Source: Caldimonas mangrovi
Lineage (GTDB): Bacteria > Pseudomonadota > Gammaproteobacteria > Burkholderiales > Burkholderiaceae_C
Direction: 5' to 3'
DNA: 64,000 nt
NCBI RefSeq assembly: GCF_023721835.1
Contig: NZ_JAMKFE010000018.1
Span: 41,507-105,506, forward strand
The notes under the pieces were generated by a model. The model saw nothing but the letters and a program-made list of their open reading frames with translations. It was not told the DNA's origin and ran no database searches. Below, piece by piece: positions 1 to 10,877 of this stretch (position 1 is the first letter of the stretch; the number at the start of each line of letters is the position of its first letter). The translations under genes and the position numbers were made by a program.

Positions 1-248
1 ACGCCGGCCGGCCCGGTCGGGGCGGCCGCGAACGAGCCCGGCGCAACCGGGGTCGGGTCGGTGCCGGTGCCCTCCCACACGGCGGGCGCCGCCGCGCAGG
101 CCGTCACCGCCACGCAGGTCTCCACGCTCGGTGGCGGCCGGTCGTGCAGACCGTCGGAAAAGCTCTGGGCGCCCGCCCCTGTCGGAACGGCTGCCAGCGC
201 CACGGCCCCCACAAGCACCCATGCCTCCCATCCCCTGCGAAACTCCAC
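1..248 (-). CDS. Secreted protein of unknown function, N-terminal part (cut by window edge)
   Basis: An open minus-strand frame of 82 codons runs off the left edge without a stop. It starts at a GTG preceded by an AGGAG about nine bases upstream. The predicted N-terminus has a charged stretch, then a hydrophobic core (WVLVGAVALAAVP) and an AGA-Q cleavage-like site, so it looks like an exported protein. The remaining visible part is rich in Pro, Ala and Thr with two cysteines (CVAVTAC) and no motif I recognise. It is divergent from ilvE. The frame and RBS are seen directly; export is inferred; the function is unknown. Confidence 0.5.
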   Translation of the reverse strand, partial: MEFRRGWEAWVLVGAVALAAVPTGAGAQSFSDGLHDRPPPSVETCVAVTACAAAPAVWEGTGTDPTPVAPGSFAAAPTGPAG

Positions 249-411
249 CGTCCGGACTCCTGCGTGCCGCCGGCCCGCGCGGGCCCCGTTCGCGGCAACG
301 CCTGCAGCGTAGCCGACGTAACCTAATGTTTCAATGCCTCGCGGCCGAGGCCCTGTGAAATCTGCGGCGCGGCCGGCGCCGGACCGGAGCCGGTGCCCCG
401 GGGCGAAACCG

Positions 412-417
412 TAAAAT
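412..417 (+). promoter_or_regulatory. Possible -10 box upstream of ilvE
   Basis: TAAAAT lies about 40 bases before the chosen ilvE start, in an otherwise GC-rich leader. No convincing -35 is visible 17 bases upstream, so this is a weak call. Similar TACAAT/TAGAAT boxes precede other genes in this window. Confidence 0.3.
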
Positions 418-455
418 CCCCGGCTTCTCGACCCCCAATGACTGAGGAGCCCATC

Positions 456-1379
456 ATGTCGATGGCTGACCGCGACGGAAAGATCTGGATCGACGGCGAG
501 CTGGTGGACTGGCGCGACGCCAAGATCCACGTGCTGACCCACACGCTGCATTACGGCTGTGGCGCCTTCGAGGGCGTGCGCGCCTACAACACGGCCCAGG
601 GCACCGCGATCTTCCGTCTGCGCGAGCACACCGAGCGGCTGTTCAACAGCGCCAAGATCCTGCGCATGAAGCTTCCGTACACCGTGGAACAGGTGATGGA
701 CGCCCAGAAGGAAGTCGTGCGCGTCAACAAGCTCGAAAGCTGCTACATCCGCCCGCTGACCTGGATCGGCTCGGAAAAGCTGGGGGTCAGCCCGAAGGGC
801 AACACCATCCACCTGATGATCGCCGCCTGGTCCTGGGGCGCCTATCTCGGCGAGGAAGGCCTGAAGCGCGGCATCCGCGTGAAGACTTCCAGCTATACCC
901 GCCACCACGTCAACATCACGATGACGCAGGCCAAGACGGTGTCGAACTACACCAACTCCATCCTGGCCAACATGGAAGCCACCGACGACGGCTACGACGA
1001 AGCCATGCTGCTGGACGCGTCCGGCTTCGTCTCCGAGGGCGCCGGCGAGAACCTGTTCATCATCAAGAACGGCGTGGTCTACACGCCGGACCTGTCCGCC
1101 GGCGCCCTGAACGGCATCACGCGCAACACGATCTTCGCGATCTGCGCCGACCTGGGACTGAAGATCGTCGAGAAGCGCATCACGCGTGACGAGGTCTACA
1201 TCGCCGACGAGGCCTTCTTCACCGGCACCGCCGCCGAAGTGACGCCGATCCGCGAGCTCGACCGCATCGAGATCGGCGCCGGCCAGCGCGGGCCGGTGAC
1301 CGAGAAGATCCAGAGCGCGTTCTTCGACATCGTCAACGGCCGCAACGGCAAGTACGCCGAGTGGCTCAGCAAGGTTTGA
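456..1379 (+). CDS. ilvE: Branched-chain amino acid aminotransferase
   Basis: This 307-residue cytosolic PLP enzyme catalyses the last step of Leu, Ile and Val synthesis, moving the amino group between glutamate and the branched 2-oxo acids. The length matches class IV aminotransferases of the IlvE type. Visible hallmarks are the LHYGCGAFEGVRAY stretch near residues 31-44, the likely Schiff-base lysine K160 in TQAKTVSNY, and the SEGAGENLF phosphate-binding segment. An upstream in-frame ATG exists at 438, but the ATG at 456 has an AGGAG at suitable distance, so I chose it. A CHCC zinc-finger gene follows 14 bases downstream, the same order I associate with many Burkholderiales. Confidence 0.96.
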   Translation: MSMADRDGKIWIDGELVDWRDAKIHVLTHTLHYGCGAFEGVRAYNTAQGTAIFRLREHTERLFNSAKILRMKLPYTVEQVMDAQKEVVRVNKLESCYIRPLTWIGSEKLGVSPKGNTIHLMIAAWSWGAYLGEEGLKRGIRVKTSSYTRHHVNITMTQAKTVSNYTNSILANMEATDDGYDEAMLLDASGFVSEGAGENLFIIKNGVVYTPDLSAGALNGITRNTIFAICADLGLKIVEKRITRDEVYIADEAFFTGTAAEVTPIRELDRIEIGAGQRGPVTEKIQSAFFDIVNGRNGKYAEWLSKV

Positions 1380-1393
1380 ACGAGGCACCCGCC

Positions 1394-1612
1394 ATGAGCA
1401 CCCCCCCGAAGAGTTTCGTCAAGTCGGTGGTCGAGGTCACTGCCAAAGACCTGCAAGGCCACGGCGCGGTGTTCTGCCCCAACCCGAAGATGCCGCTGTG
1501 GAGCAACCACCCGCGGGTGTTCCTGCAGGTGACGGCCGAGGGCGAGGCGCGCTGCCCGTATTGCGGCACCGTCTACCGGCTGAAGGCGGGCGAAAAGGTG
1601 CACGGCCATTGA
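1394..1612 (+). CDS. CHCC-type zinc-finger domain protein
   Basis: A 72-residue protein with one small metal-binding domain: C28, H39, C54 and C57 form a C-x10-H-x14-C-x2-C pattern (ending CPYCG), the layout of the zf-CHCC family related to the NDUFS6 subunit of complex I. The molecular role in bacteria is not established. It sits 14 bases after ilvE and 25 bases before the next gene, so it is very probably co-transcribed with ilvE. The motif is seen directly; zinc binding is inferred from the family. Confidence 0.9.
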   Translation: MSTPPKSFVKSVVEVTAKDLQGHGAVFCPNPKMPLWSNHPRVFLQVTAEGEARCPYCGTVYRLKAGEKVHGH

Positions 1613-1637
1613 ACGCACGGCGCTGGGGCGGGTTCGC

Positions 1638-3002
1638 ATGAGCTTCTCCCGCCTCAGGCTGCTGGTGCTGTCGCTGCGCGACCTGATCCCGGCCACCACG
1701 CCGGTGATCGTGATCGCGCTGCTGCTGATCGTCGGCGCCTTCTGGCTGCTCGACCCGACGCCGCCCAAGCGGCTGGTGATGGCCACCGGCGCCGAGCAGA
1801 GCGCCTACGAGGTGCTGGGCCGGCGCTACCGCGACGCGCTGGCGCCGTTCGGCATCGAGGTCGAGTTGCGCGCGTCGGCCGGCTCGGCCGAGAACCTCGC
1901 GTCGCTGCAGAGCGCCGGCTCGGGTGTCGACGTCGCCTTCGTGCAGGGCGGCACCTACCGCCCGCCGCCTGGAGAACACGACCCGCACGACCTGGATCTG
2001 GCCTCCCTCGGCAGCCTGTTCTACGAACCGGTGTGGCTGTTCTACCGCGAAGACAGCGCCAAGCGGCTGCTGAAGAAGCCGCGCCTGGAGTCGATCACCG
2101 AGCTGAAGGGCTGGCGCATGAATGCCGGCGCGCCGGGCAGCGGGGTCAAGGTGCTGGCCGAGGAACTGCTCGAGCTGAACGCGCTGCCGCCCCAGGAGCT
2201 GCAGCTCAGCCACCTGGCCAACACGCCGGCCGTGGTCGAGCTGCTGGAGGCGCGCTCCGATGCCATGCTGTTCGTCTCGGCGCCCCACTCGCCGCTGATC
2301 CAGATGCTGCTGCAGACGCCCGGCATCCGGCTGTTCAGCTTCTCGCAGGCGCAGGCCTATGCGCGCAAGCTGCCGTACCTGTCGGCGGTGACACTGCCGC
2401 GCGGCGTCGTCGACCTGAGCCGCGACCTGCCGGGCGAAGACGTGCAGTTGATCGCACCGACCGCCACCCTGGTCGCCCGCGAGGGGCTGCACCCGGCCCT
2501 GGTGCAGTTGTTGATGCAGGCCGCCGGCCGCATCCACGGCGAGCCGGGCTGGTTTGCCCACAGCGGCGAGTTCCCGAACGCCACCGCGACCGACCTGCCT
2601 TTGTCGGGTGAAGCGGCCCGCTATCTGAAGAATGGCGCGCCCTGGCTGCAGCGCTACCTGCCGTTCTGGGTCTCCAACCTGGTCGACCGGATGTGGGTGG
2701 CGCTGCTGTCCATCGTCGCGGTGCTGATTCCGCTGTCGCGCCTGGTGCCGCCGCTGTACGAATTCCGAGTGCGCTCGCGGGTGTTCCGCTGGTATGCCCG
2801 GTTGCGCGAGGTGGAAGACGCGCTGGAACGCGGCGACGTCGACCGCGAGGAATTGCTGCAGCAGCTCAACGACGTCGAGGCCCGCGCCGCTCACATCACC
2901 TTGCCGCTGTCGTATGCCGACGAGCTGTATGCGTTGCGACAGCATATCGATCTGGTGCGCAGCAAGCTGCGCAACGCGGCGCCGGCCACCACGGCCGCCT
3001 GA
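1638..3002 (+). CDS. Membrane-anchored TAXI-family solute-binding protein
   Basis: A 454-residue protein resembling the TAXI class of TRAP-transporter binding proteins (PKRLVMATGAEQSAYEVLGRR near the N-terminus, then an NMT1/TAXI-like core). It has a hydrophobic segment at about 20-38 without a clear cleavage site, a second membrane segment at about 352-372, and a tail of roughly 80 residues rich in charged, coiled-coil-like sequence (REVEDALERGDVDREELLQQ). No TRAP permease gene is nearby. The topology suggests a tethered periplasmic domain with a cytoplasmic tail, rather than a free binding protein. It probably ends the ilvE transcript. The substrate is unknown. Confidence 0.8.
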   Translation: MSFSRLRLLVLSLRDLIPATTPVIVIALLLIVGAFWLLDPTPPKRLVMATGAEQSAYEVLGRRYRDALAPFGIEVELRASAGSAENLASLQSAGSGVDVAFVQGGTYRPPPGEHDPHDLDLASLGSLFYEPVWLFYREDSAKRLLKKPRLESITELKGWRMNAGAPGSGVKVLAEELLELNALPPQELQLSHLANTPAVVELLEARSDAMLFVSAPHSPLIQMLLQTPGIRLFSFSQAQAYARKLPYLSAVTLPRGVVDLSRDLPGEDVQLIAPTATLVAREGLHPALVQLLMQAAGRIHGEPGWFAHSGEFPNATATDLPLSGEAARYLKNGAPWLQRYLPFWVSNLVDRMWVALLSIVAVLIPLSRLVPPLYEFRVRSRVFRWYARLREVEDALERGDVDREELLQQLNDVEARAAHITLPLSYADELYALRQHIDLVRSKLRNAAPATTAA

Positions 3003-3101
3003 CCGGCAAGAAAAAAGGCGCTTCGCCCACGGTGGGGCGCGTTCGGCTGGGAGCGCTCGGGTGCAGCCCGGAGCGGGCACGGGCGTTCGGCGAAGAACCA
3101 G

Positions 3102-3126
3102 AAAAAAGCCGCCCGCAGGCGGCTTT
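3102..3126 (-). terminator. Rho-independent terminator of the PEP-CTERM gene
   Basis: A 9-base perfect stem (AAAGCCGCC / GGCGGCTTT) closes a CGCA loop; read on the minus strand it runs into a run of six T. It lies 20 bases beyond the stop of the minus-strand gene at 3146-3736, and may also stop transcription arriving from the plus-strand TAXI gene. Confidence 0.8.
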
Positions 3127-3145
3127 CGGTCGGGACGCGGGGCCG

Positions 3146-3736
3146 TCAGCGCTGCGAGCGGCGGCGCACTGCGTAGCCGACGCCGAGCAGGCCGAGCGCC
3201 ATCATCGCGTAGGTGCCGGGTTCGGGGGCGTGCGACACGTATTCCACGCCGACATTGCCGTCGTAGTAGCCGCTGCCGGAAGCGCCGAAGATGGCGCCGT
3301 AGATCGCCAGCGTGTAGTCGCCGGCCAGCAGGTCGGTGGCGAAGAAGCTGGCGCGCTCGGCCCCACCGATGCCGAAGCCGGTGCCGACGAAGGTTTCGAC
3401 GCCGTCGAAGATCAGCGAGATCGCCTGCACGCTGATGCCGGACAGGAACTGGCCGAAGGTCGGGCTGCCGGGAGTGAAGTCTCGCTGCAGGTGCAGGTCG
3501 AACTGCCCGACCATCGAACTCGCCGGGTCGGTGAGCGTGAAGCTGTAGTACTCGGTGAAGCTGCGGCTCGGATCCCCGTTAGGACCGCTGCCACCGGTGC
3601 AGCTGCTGGACAGGCCCGCACTCGGCATGCCGCCCGGCAGCGCCCCGAGGCTGAAGGTGGACGGTGTGCACGTGGCCGCTGAAGCGGCGCCGGCGAACAG
3701 CAGGGCCGCCGAAACGAGCAGAGATCTGATGAGCAT
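3146..3736 (-). CDS. PEP-CTERM sorting-domain protein
   Basis: A 196-residue exported protein. It begins with a signal peptide of about 20 residues ending ASA and finishes with a textbook PEP-CTERM tail at 171-196: PEPGTY, a hydrophobic helix, then RRRSQR. PEP-CTERM proteins are recognised by an exosortase (EpsH/XrtA) in the inner membrane and sent to the cell surface, often in exopolysaccharide-forming betaproteobacteria. The body is Ser/Gly-rich with a C-C pair near the start and no enzymatic motif. It has its own promoter-like element and terminator, so it is probably monocistronic. No exosortase gene is in this window. Confidence 0.9.
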   Translation of the reverse strand: MLIRSLLVSAALLFAGAASAATCTPSTFSLGALPGGMPSAGLSSSCTGGSGPNGDPSRSFTEYYSFTLTDPASSMVGQFDLHLQRDFTPGSPTFGQFLSGISVQAISLIFDGVETFVGTGFGIGGAERASFFATDLLAGDYTLAIYGAIFGASGSGYYDGNVGVEYVSHAPEPGTYAMMALGLLGVGYAVRRRSQR

Positions 3737-3771
3737 GTGTTTCCCCTGTAATTTCTCGTGATGTGGCTCGC

Positions 3772-3800
3772 ATGGTCGAAGTGCGCCCTTACCCCGTCAA
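3772..3800 (-). promoter_or_regulatory. Predicted sigma70 promoter of the PEP-CTERM gene
   Basis: On the minus strand TTGACG (3800-3795) is followed after exactly 17 bases by GACCAT (3777-3772), 36 bases before the start codon at 3736. The -35 is good and the -10 is weak. Confidence 0.4.
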
Positions 3801-3907
3801 GCCCCCTGCGCCCCCCTGCTTGAGGGTGCTGTCGCATCGGCCGCACAGTGCGGGTGCCGAAAATTACCTCCACGGACGGCCCGTGCGCGGCACTTTGGCC
3901 AGTTTAT

Positions 3908-3929
3908 GGTCGAAGATCAGTCTTGAACC
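3908..3929. promoter_or_regulatory. Candidate operator for the ROK regulator
   Basis: An interrupted dyad of 22 bases (GGT-CG-AAGA, TCAG, TCTT-GA-ACC) overlaps the -35 box of the promoter at 3923-3951. A regulator bound here would block polymerase, which suits autoregulation by the ROK repressor. The symmetry is seen; the role is inferred. Confidence 0.35.
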
Positions 3930-3951
3930 ACCAAAGTCGGCTGCCTAGCAT
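3923..3951 (+). promoter_or_regulatory. Predicted sigma70 promoter of the sugar operon
   Basis: TTGAAC (3923-3928) and TAGCAT (3946-3951) are separated by exactly 17 bases and lie 48 bases upstream of the ROK start codon. This is one of the better sigma70-like pairs in the window. Confidence 0.5.
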
Positions 3952-3998
3952 CCACTTCGTCCACAAGCGGCACAGACCGTCCGGGCACAGGAGACAAC

Positions 3999-5200
3999 GT
4001 GATCGATTGGAACGACCTCGCGCCGGCCGAACTCACCTTGCTGGAAACCGTGTTCTGGGCCAGCGGCGCCTCGCGTCATGAACTGGCCTCGCGGGCCGAT
4101 TTTTCCAAGAGCAAGGCCAACGCCGCTGTGGCCGGCCTGGTCGAGCGCGGGCTGATCGAAGAAACCGGCCTGCGCGATTCCAGCGGCGGCCGCCGGCCCG
4201 AGACCCTGCGGCTGGCCCGCAGCGTCGGCGTGCTGGTCGGCATCGACCTCGGCGCCACCAGCCTGGACGTCGCGGTGATGGCGCCGGACCTCACCGTGCT
4301 GGCCCACCATGCCGAAGCAGCCGACGTGCGAGCCGGGCCGGGTGTGATCGTCTCGCGTGTGCGCTCGCTGCTGCGCGAGCTGCTGCGCCGCTGCGACGCG
4401 AGCGCGTCCCAGGTGATCGGCATCGGCATGGGGGTGCCGGGCCCGGTGGAATTCGAAAGCGGCCTGCTCGTGAACCCGCCGTTGATGCCCGGCTGGGAAG
4501 GCTTCTCGATCCGCGACTACCTGCGCGAGGACTACCGCGCCCCGGCCTTCATCGACAACGACGTGAACCTGATGGCGCTGGCCGAGCTGTGGCGCCTGGG
4601 GCGGCAACTGCCCAACTTCCTGGTCATCAAGGTCGGCACCGGCGTCGGCTGCGGCATCGTCTGCCATGGCGAGGTCTACCGCGGCACCGAGGGCTCCGCC
4701 GGCGACGTGGGCCACATCTGCGTGGACTACGAGGGCCCGCGCTGCCACTGCGGCAACCTGGGCTGCGTGGAGGTGATGGCCGCGGCGCCGGCGGTCTCGC
4801 GCCTGGCGGCCGAGGCGGCCCGCTCGGGCGAGAGCCCGCTGCTGGCGCAGTGGCTGCAAGAACGCGGCGCGCTGCAACCCGAAGACGTCGGCCAGGCCAG
4901 CCGCTCGGGCGATGTGGCGGCCAACGCGATCATCCAGCGCAGCGGGCAGCTGATCGGCCGCATGCTGGCGTCGCTGGTCAATTTCTTCAACCCGTCGCAC
5001 GTGTTCATCGGCGGTGGGCTGTCGCGCATCGGGCCGCTGTACCTGGCGTCGATCCGGCAGAGCGTCTACCACCGCTCGCTGGCGTTGTCGACGCGGCACC
5101 TGCACATCGAGTACGCACCGCTGGGCGAACGCGCCGGGGTGATCGGCGCCGGGGTGCTGGCGCTGCAGGAAACGCTGCGCCGCAGGGGGCAGGTGCAGCC

Positions 5201-5204
<4 letters not shown>
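3999..5204 (+). CDS. ROK-family (NagC/XylR-type) transcriptional regulator
   Basis: A 401-residue regulator: a winged helix-turn-helix in about the first 75 residues (SRHELASRADFSKSKANAAV), then a sugar-kinase-fold ROK domain. The ROK zinc motif is intact, C249-x-C251-x4-C256 (CHCGNLGC), followed by GCVE. The start is a GTG with CAGGAG ahead of it. ROK repressors of this layout bind a sugar or sugar phosphate and release their operator. Its stop overlaps the ATPase start by four bases (ATGA), and four transport and enzyme genes follow on the same strand, so it is the probable local repressor of that operon. The effector is unknown. Confidence 0.93.
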
Positions 5205-6671
<1,467 letters not shown>

Positions 6672-6691
<20 letters not shown>

Positions 6692-7676
6692 ACCCATCCC
6701 TCGCTGGCGCGCAGCGCTGCAACTGCTGGCACGCCTGCATGCGCTGGGCCCCTTCGTCGGGCTGGTGCTGCTGTGCATCGCCGGCGCGATGCTCAACGAA
6801 AACTTCGCCACCGCCGACAACGCGATGAACGTGCTCACGCGCACCGCCTTCATCGGCATCATCGCAGTCGGCATGTGCTTCGTGATCATCTCGGGCGGCA
6901 TCGACCTGTCGGTCGGCTCGATGGCCGCGCTGATCGCCGGCAGCATGATCCTGCTGATGAACCGGCTGGCGCCGCAGCTCGGCTCGCCGGTGCTCGTGGT
7001 GGCGCTCGGCATGGTTTTCGCGGTGGTGCTGGGCGCGCTGTTCGGGCTGGGGCACGGGCTGCTGATCACCAAGGGGCGCATCGAGCCCTTCATCGTCACG
7101 CTCGGCACGCTGGGCATCTTCCGCGCCTACCTCACCTACTTCTCGGACGGCGGCGCGATCACGCTCGACATGGAGCTGTCGGACGCCTACAGCCCGGTCT
7201 ACTACGGCAGCGTGCTCGGCATTGCCATCCCGATATGGATCTTCATCGCGGTCGCGCTGCTCGGCGGCCTGATCCTGAACCGCACCGCCTACGGCCGCTA
7301 CGTGCAGGCCATCGGCTCCAACGAGCAGGTGGCGCGCTACGCCGCGGTCGACGTCGACCGTGTCAAGGTGCTGACCTACATGCTGCTCGGCGTGTGCGTC
7401 GGGGTGGCGACGGTGCTGTATGTGCCGCGGCTCGGCTCGGCCTCGCCGACCACCGGGCTGCTGTGGGAACTCGAGGCCATCGCCGCCGTGATCGTCGGCG
7501 GCACCGCGCTGAAGGGCGGCGCCGGCAGCGTGACCGGCACCGTGGTCGGCGCGGTGCTGCTGTCGGTCATCAGCAACATCCTCAACCTCACCAGCCTCAT
7601 CAGCGTGTACCTGAATGCCGCGGTGCAAGGCTTTGCCATCGTTCTCGTCGCTTTCCTGCAGCGCGGGCGGCGTTGA
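6672..7676 (+). CDS. Sugar ABC transporter permease (RbsC type)
   Basis: A 334-residue inner-membrane protein with eight or more hydrophobic helices, of the BPD_transp_2 family that includes RbsC, XylH and AraH. The family stretch [20 protein letters not shown] is clear at about residues 73-92, and the C-terminal [19 protein letters not shown] segment is typical. It overlaps the ATPase gene by 20 bases, so translational coupling is likely. It probably acts as a homodimer forming the channel for the importer made with the ATPase before it and the binding protein after it. Confidence 0.95.
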
Positions 7677-7728
7677 ACACGACTCACGTGCTGCAGGCAT
7701 TTCCCGCAAGACCACAGGAGACAAGTCC

Positions 7729-8697
7729 ATGAAACTGATCAAGCGCATGCTGGCTCTGGGAGCCGTCTCGATGGCCGCGCTCGCCGCCGCGCCCGCCACG
7801 GCGCAGAAGAACGACAAGCTCACGCTCGGCGTGGCGATTCCTGCCGCGACCCACAGCTTCACGGCCGGCATCGTCTGGTGGGCCAACCAGGCCAAGAAGG
7901 AACTGGAAAAGCAGCACCCCAACCTGGAGATCATCGTCAAGACCGCCGGCGGTGCGCCGCAGCAGGCCAACCAGCTGCAGGATCTGGTCACCGTCAACAA
8001 GATCAACGCGCTGGTGATCTTTCCGTTCGAGTCGGCTGCGCTGACGCAGCCCGTCGCACAGGTGAAGAACAAGGGCGTGTACGTGACCGTGGTCGACCGT
8101 GGCCTCACCGACACCAGCGCGCAGGACGCCTATGTGGCCGGCGACAACACGGCCTTCGGCAAGCTGCCGGCCGAATACCTGGTCAAGCGCCTGAACGGCA
8201 AGGGCAACATCGTCGCGCTGCGCGGCATCCCGACCACGCTCGACAACGAGCGCATGGACGCCTTCCAGTCGGTGATCAAGCAGCATCCCGGCATCAAGCT
8301 GCTCGACGCGAAGTACGGCAACTGGAACCGCGACGACGCGTTCAAGGTGATGCAGGACTACCTGACGCGCTTCAAGCACATCGACGCGGTGTGGGCGGCC
8401 GACGACGACATGGCCGTGGGCGTGCTGCGCGCGATCGAGCAGGCCAAGCGCAACGACATCCAGATCGTCTTCGGCGGTGCGGGTGCCAAGGGCATGGTCA
8501 AGACGCTGATCGACGGCAAGAACAAGCTGATCGAGGCCAACGTCTCCTACTCGCCGAAATTCATGTACGACGCCATCAAGCTGACCGCCGAAGCACGCCT
8601 GAAAGGCGAGAAGCTCCCGGCCACGACCATCATCCCGTCGGTGCTGATCACGAAGGAGAACGCCCGGCAGTTCTACTTCCCCGACTCGCCGTTCTGA
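7729..8697 (+). CDS. Sugar ABC transporter periplasmic binding protein (type 1)
   Basis: A 322-residue protein with a signal peptide of about 25 residues ending ATA-Q, followed by a type 1 periplasmic binding protein (Peripla_BP_4) fold like RbsB. The start at 7729 has CAGGAG 8 bases ahead; longer in-frame starts would bury the signal peptide. Landmarks are VVDRGL (as in RbsB VVDR), the [10 protein letters not shown] segment and the [12 protein letters not shown] hinge region. It supplies ligand to the ABC importer encoded immediately upstream. The ligand cannot be read from sequence, though the neighbours suggest a sugar, sugar acid or polyol. Confidence 0.94.
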   Translation: MKLIKRMLALGAVSMAALAAAPATAQKNDKLTLGVAIPAATHSFTAGIVWWANQAKKELEKQHPNLEIIVKTAGGAPQQANQLQDLVTVNKINALVIFPFESAALTQPVAQVKNKGVYVTVVDRGLTDTSAQDAYVAGDNTAFGKLPAEYLVKRLNGKGNIVALRGIPTTLDNERMDAFQSVIKQHPGIKLLDAKYGNWNRDDAFKVMQDYLTRFKHIDAVWAADDDMAVGVLRAIEQAKRNDIQIVFGGAGAKGMVKTLIDGKNKLIEANVSYSPKFMYDAIKLTAEARLKGEKLPATTIIPSVLITKENARQFYFPDSPF

Positions 8698-8714
8698 CGC
8701 CGCGGGAGCACGCC

Positions 8715-9716
8715 ATGGCCAGACCCGTCACCCTCTTCACCGGCCAGTGGGCCGACCTGCCCCTGCGCGAGCTGGCGCCGCTGGCCCGGCGCATGGGCTA
8801 CGACGGCCTCGAGCTCGCCTGCTGGGGCGACCACTTCAACGTGCAGGAGGCGCTGGCTTCCGAGGCCTACGTGAAGGACCGGCGCGCGCTGCTCGAATCG
8901 CACGGCCTGCAATGCTTCGCGATCGGCAACCACCTGGTCGGCCAGGCCGTGTGCGACCTGGTCGATGCACGCCACCAGGCCATCGTGCCGGCGCACGTCT
9001 GGGGCGACGGCGACCCCGAAGGCGTGCGCCGGCGCGCCGCACAGGAGATGCAGGACACCGCGCGTGCCGCTGCGGCCTTCGGCGTCAAGACGGTGACCGG
9101 CTTCACCGGCTCGTCGATCTGGCACGCCACCTACGCCTTCCCGCCCACCACCCAGGCCTACTGGGACGCCGGTTTCGCCGACTTCGCACGGCGCTGGACA
9201 CCCATCCTCGACGTGTTCGAGCAGTGCGGCATCAATTTCGCGCTCGAGGTGCATCCCACCGAGATCGCGTTCGACATCGCCAGCGCCCAGCGCGCCATCG
9301 AGGCGGTGGCCGGCCACCGCCGCTTCGGCTTCAACTTCGACCCCAGCCACCTGGCCTACCAGGGGGTCGACTACGTGAAGTTCATCCGGACCTTCAGCGA
9401 GCGCATCTACAACGCCCACATGAAGGACGTCTGGTGGGGCAAGGGTGACGGCACGGTCGGCGTGTTCGGCGGCCACACCAGCTTCGGCGACGCGCGTCGC
9501 TACTGGGACTTCCGCAGCGTGGGCCGCGGCATGGTGGACTTCGAATCCATCATCGTCGCGCTCAACGACATCGGCTACGCCGGGCCCTTGAGCGTGGAGT
9601 GGGAAGACAGCCGCATGGACCGCGTGCACGGCGCCACCGAAAGCGCCGCGTTCTGCAAGCGGCTCGACTTCGAGCCGGCGGCACAGGCGTTCGACGCCGC
9701 CTTCGAGAAGAAATGA
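8715..9716 (+). CDS. TIM-barrel sugar isomerase/epimerase (AP endonuclease 2 superfamily)
   Basis: A 333-residue cytosolic protein of the xylose-isomerase-like TIM-barrel superfamily that includes IolE, IolI, hydroxypyruvate isomerase and L-ribulose/tagatose epimerases. Candidate metal ligands are E178 (LEVHPTE), D209 and H212 (NFDPSHL), H235 (NAHMKD) and E295 (SVEWED), all in order, so it should be a divalent-metal enzyme. It starts 17 bases after the binding-protein gene and its stop overlaps the next start. The pairing with an NAD(P)-dependent Gfo/Idh/MocA enzyme resembles inositol and keto-sugar pathways. The exact reaction is unknown. Confidence 0.9.
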   Translation: MARPVTLFTGQWADLPLRELAPLARRMGYDGLELACWGDHFNVQEALASEAYVKDRRALLESHGLQCFAIGNHLVGQAVCDLVDARHQAIVPAHVWGDGDPEGVRRRAAQEMQDTARAAAAFGVKTVTGFTGSSIWHATYAFPPTTQAYWDAGFADFARRWTPILDVFEQCGINFALEVHPTEIAFDIASAQRAIEAVAGHRRFGFNFDPSHLAYQGVDYVKFIRTFSERIYNAHMKDVWWGKGDGTVGVFGGHTSFGDARRYWDFRSVGRGMVDFESIIVALNDIGYAGPLSVEWEDSRMDRVHGATESAAFCKRLDFEPAAQAFDAAFEKK

Positions 9717-10867
9717 TGAGACCCCTACGCTACGCGATGGTCGGCGGTGGCCGTGACGCCTTCATCGGCGGCGTGCACCGGCAGGCGATGGCGCTGGACG
9801 GCCGGATGCAGCTGGTCGCGGGCGCCTTGTCGTCGGACCCGGACAAGGCGCGCGCCTCGGGGCGCGACCTGCACCTGCCCGACGACCGCAACCACGGCCG
9901 CTGGCAGGACCTGCTCGACGACGAGCTGCGCCGCCCGCCGGACCAACGCATCGACTTCGTCTGCATCGTCACGCCCAACCACGTGCACTACCCGGTGGCG
10001 CTGGCGTTTGCCGAGGCCGGCATCCACGTCGTGTGCGACAAGCCGCTGACGCACACCAGCGTAGAGGCCCAGGCGCTGGTGCGCGCCAGTGGTGCCGCCG
10101 GCACCGTGTTCGGCGTCACCTACAACTACACCGGCTACCCGATGGTGCGCCAGGCCCGCGAGATGGTTCGTTCGGGCGCGATCGGCGAGGTGCGCAAAGT
10201 GGTGGTCGAGTACCACCAGGGCTGGCTGGCCACCCAGGTCGAACGCGGCGGCAACAAGCAGGCCGACTGGCGCACCGACCCGGCCCGCAGCGGCCTGGCT
10301 GGGGCCATCGGCGACATCGGCTCGCATGCCGAGAACCTGGTCGCCACGGTGACCGGACTGGAGATCGAGGCCCTGTGCGCCGACCTGACGGCCTTCGTGC
10401 CGGGGCGACGGCTCGATGACGACGGCAACCTGCTGCTGCGCTACCGCAACGGCGCGCGCGGTGTGCTGATGACCTCGCAGGTGGCGGCCGGCTGCGAGAA
10501 CGACCTGAGCCTGCGCGTGCACGGCACGCTAGGCTCGCTCGCCTGGCGCCAGGAAGAACCCAACCTGCTGCTGCACGCCCCGATCGACGGCCCCCGTCGT
10601 GTGCTGACCCGAGGCTCGCCGTGGCTGTGCGATGCGGCGCGACGCGCCACCCGGCTGCCGGCCGGGCACCCCGAGGCTTTCCTCGAGGCGTTCGCGAACG
10701 TCTATCTGGGCGTGGCAGAAGGGATACGCGCCGCGCAAGCCGGCCGGGCACCTTTGCCCGGCGAGGCCGACTACCCGACGGTGCATGACGGCGCGCGCGG
10801 CGTTCGCTTCATCGAGAAGACCGTGGAGTCCGCGGCATCGGCGGCGAAGTGGACCGACTGGGATTGA
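9713..10867 (+). CDS. Gfo/Idh/MocA-family oxidoreductase
   Basis: A 384-residue dehydrogenase with an N-terminal Rossmann segment ([14 protein letters not shown]), the CDKPLTH version of the family's EKP motif near residue 107, and [10 protein letters not shown] in the catalytic alpha/beta domain. Members oxidise or reduce sugars, inositols or glycosides with NAD(P). The start overlaps the previous stop by four bases (ATGA); an ATG three bases later is equally possible. It is the last gene of the ROK operon, and the next gene converges on it with a 10-base gap. The substrate is probably the imported sugar or its isomerised form. Confidence 0.93.
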   Translation: MMRPLRYAMVGGGRDAFIGGVHRQAMALDGRMQLVAGALSSDPDKARASGRDLHLPDDRNHGRWQDLLDDELRRPPDQRIDFVCIVTPNHVHYPVALAFAEAGIHVVCDKPLTHTSVEAQALVRASGAAGTVFGVTYNYTGYPMVRQAREMVRSGAIGEVRKVVVEYHQGWLATQVERGGNKQADWRTDPARSGLAGAIGDIGSHAENLVATVTGLEIEALCADLTAFVPGRRLDDDGNLLLRYRNGARGVLMTSQVAAGCENDLSLRVHGTLGSLAWRQEEPNLLLHAPIDGPRRVLTRGSPWLCDAARRATRLPAGHPEAFLEAFANVYLGVAEGIRAAQAGRAPLPGEADYPTVHDGARGVRFIEKTVESAASAAKWTDWD

Positions 10868-10877
10868 GCAGGACCCT

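Noticed and set aside
249..455. Leucine-type attenuator or riboswitch upstream of ilvE
   Set aside because: No leader peptide with Leu, Ile or Val codons and no terminator hairpin is visible.
1437..3080. Long minus-strand open frame opposite the TAXI and zinc-finger genes
   Set aside because: It is Arg/Gln/Ala-rich with no recognisable domain and lies opposite well-supported genes; such shadows are expected at this GC content.
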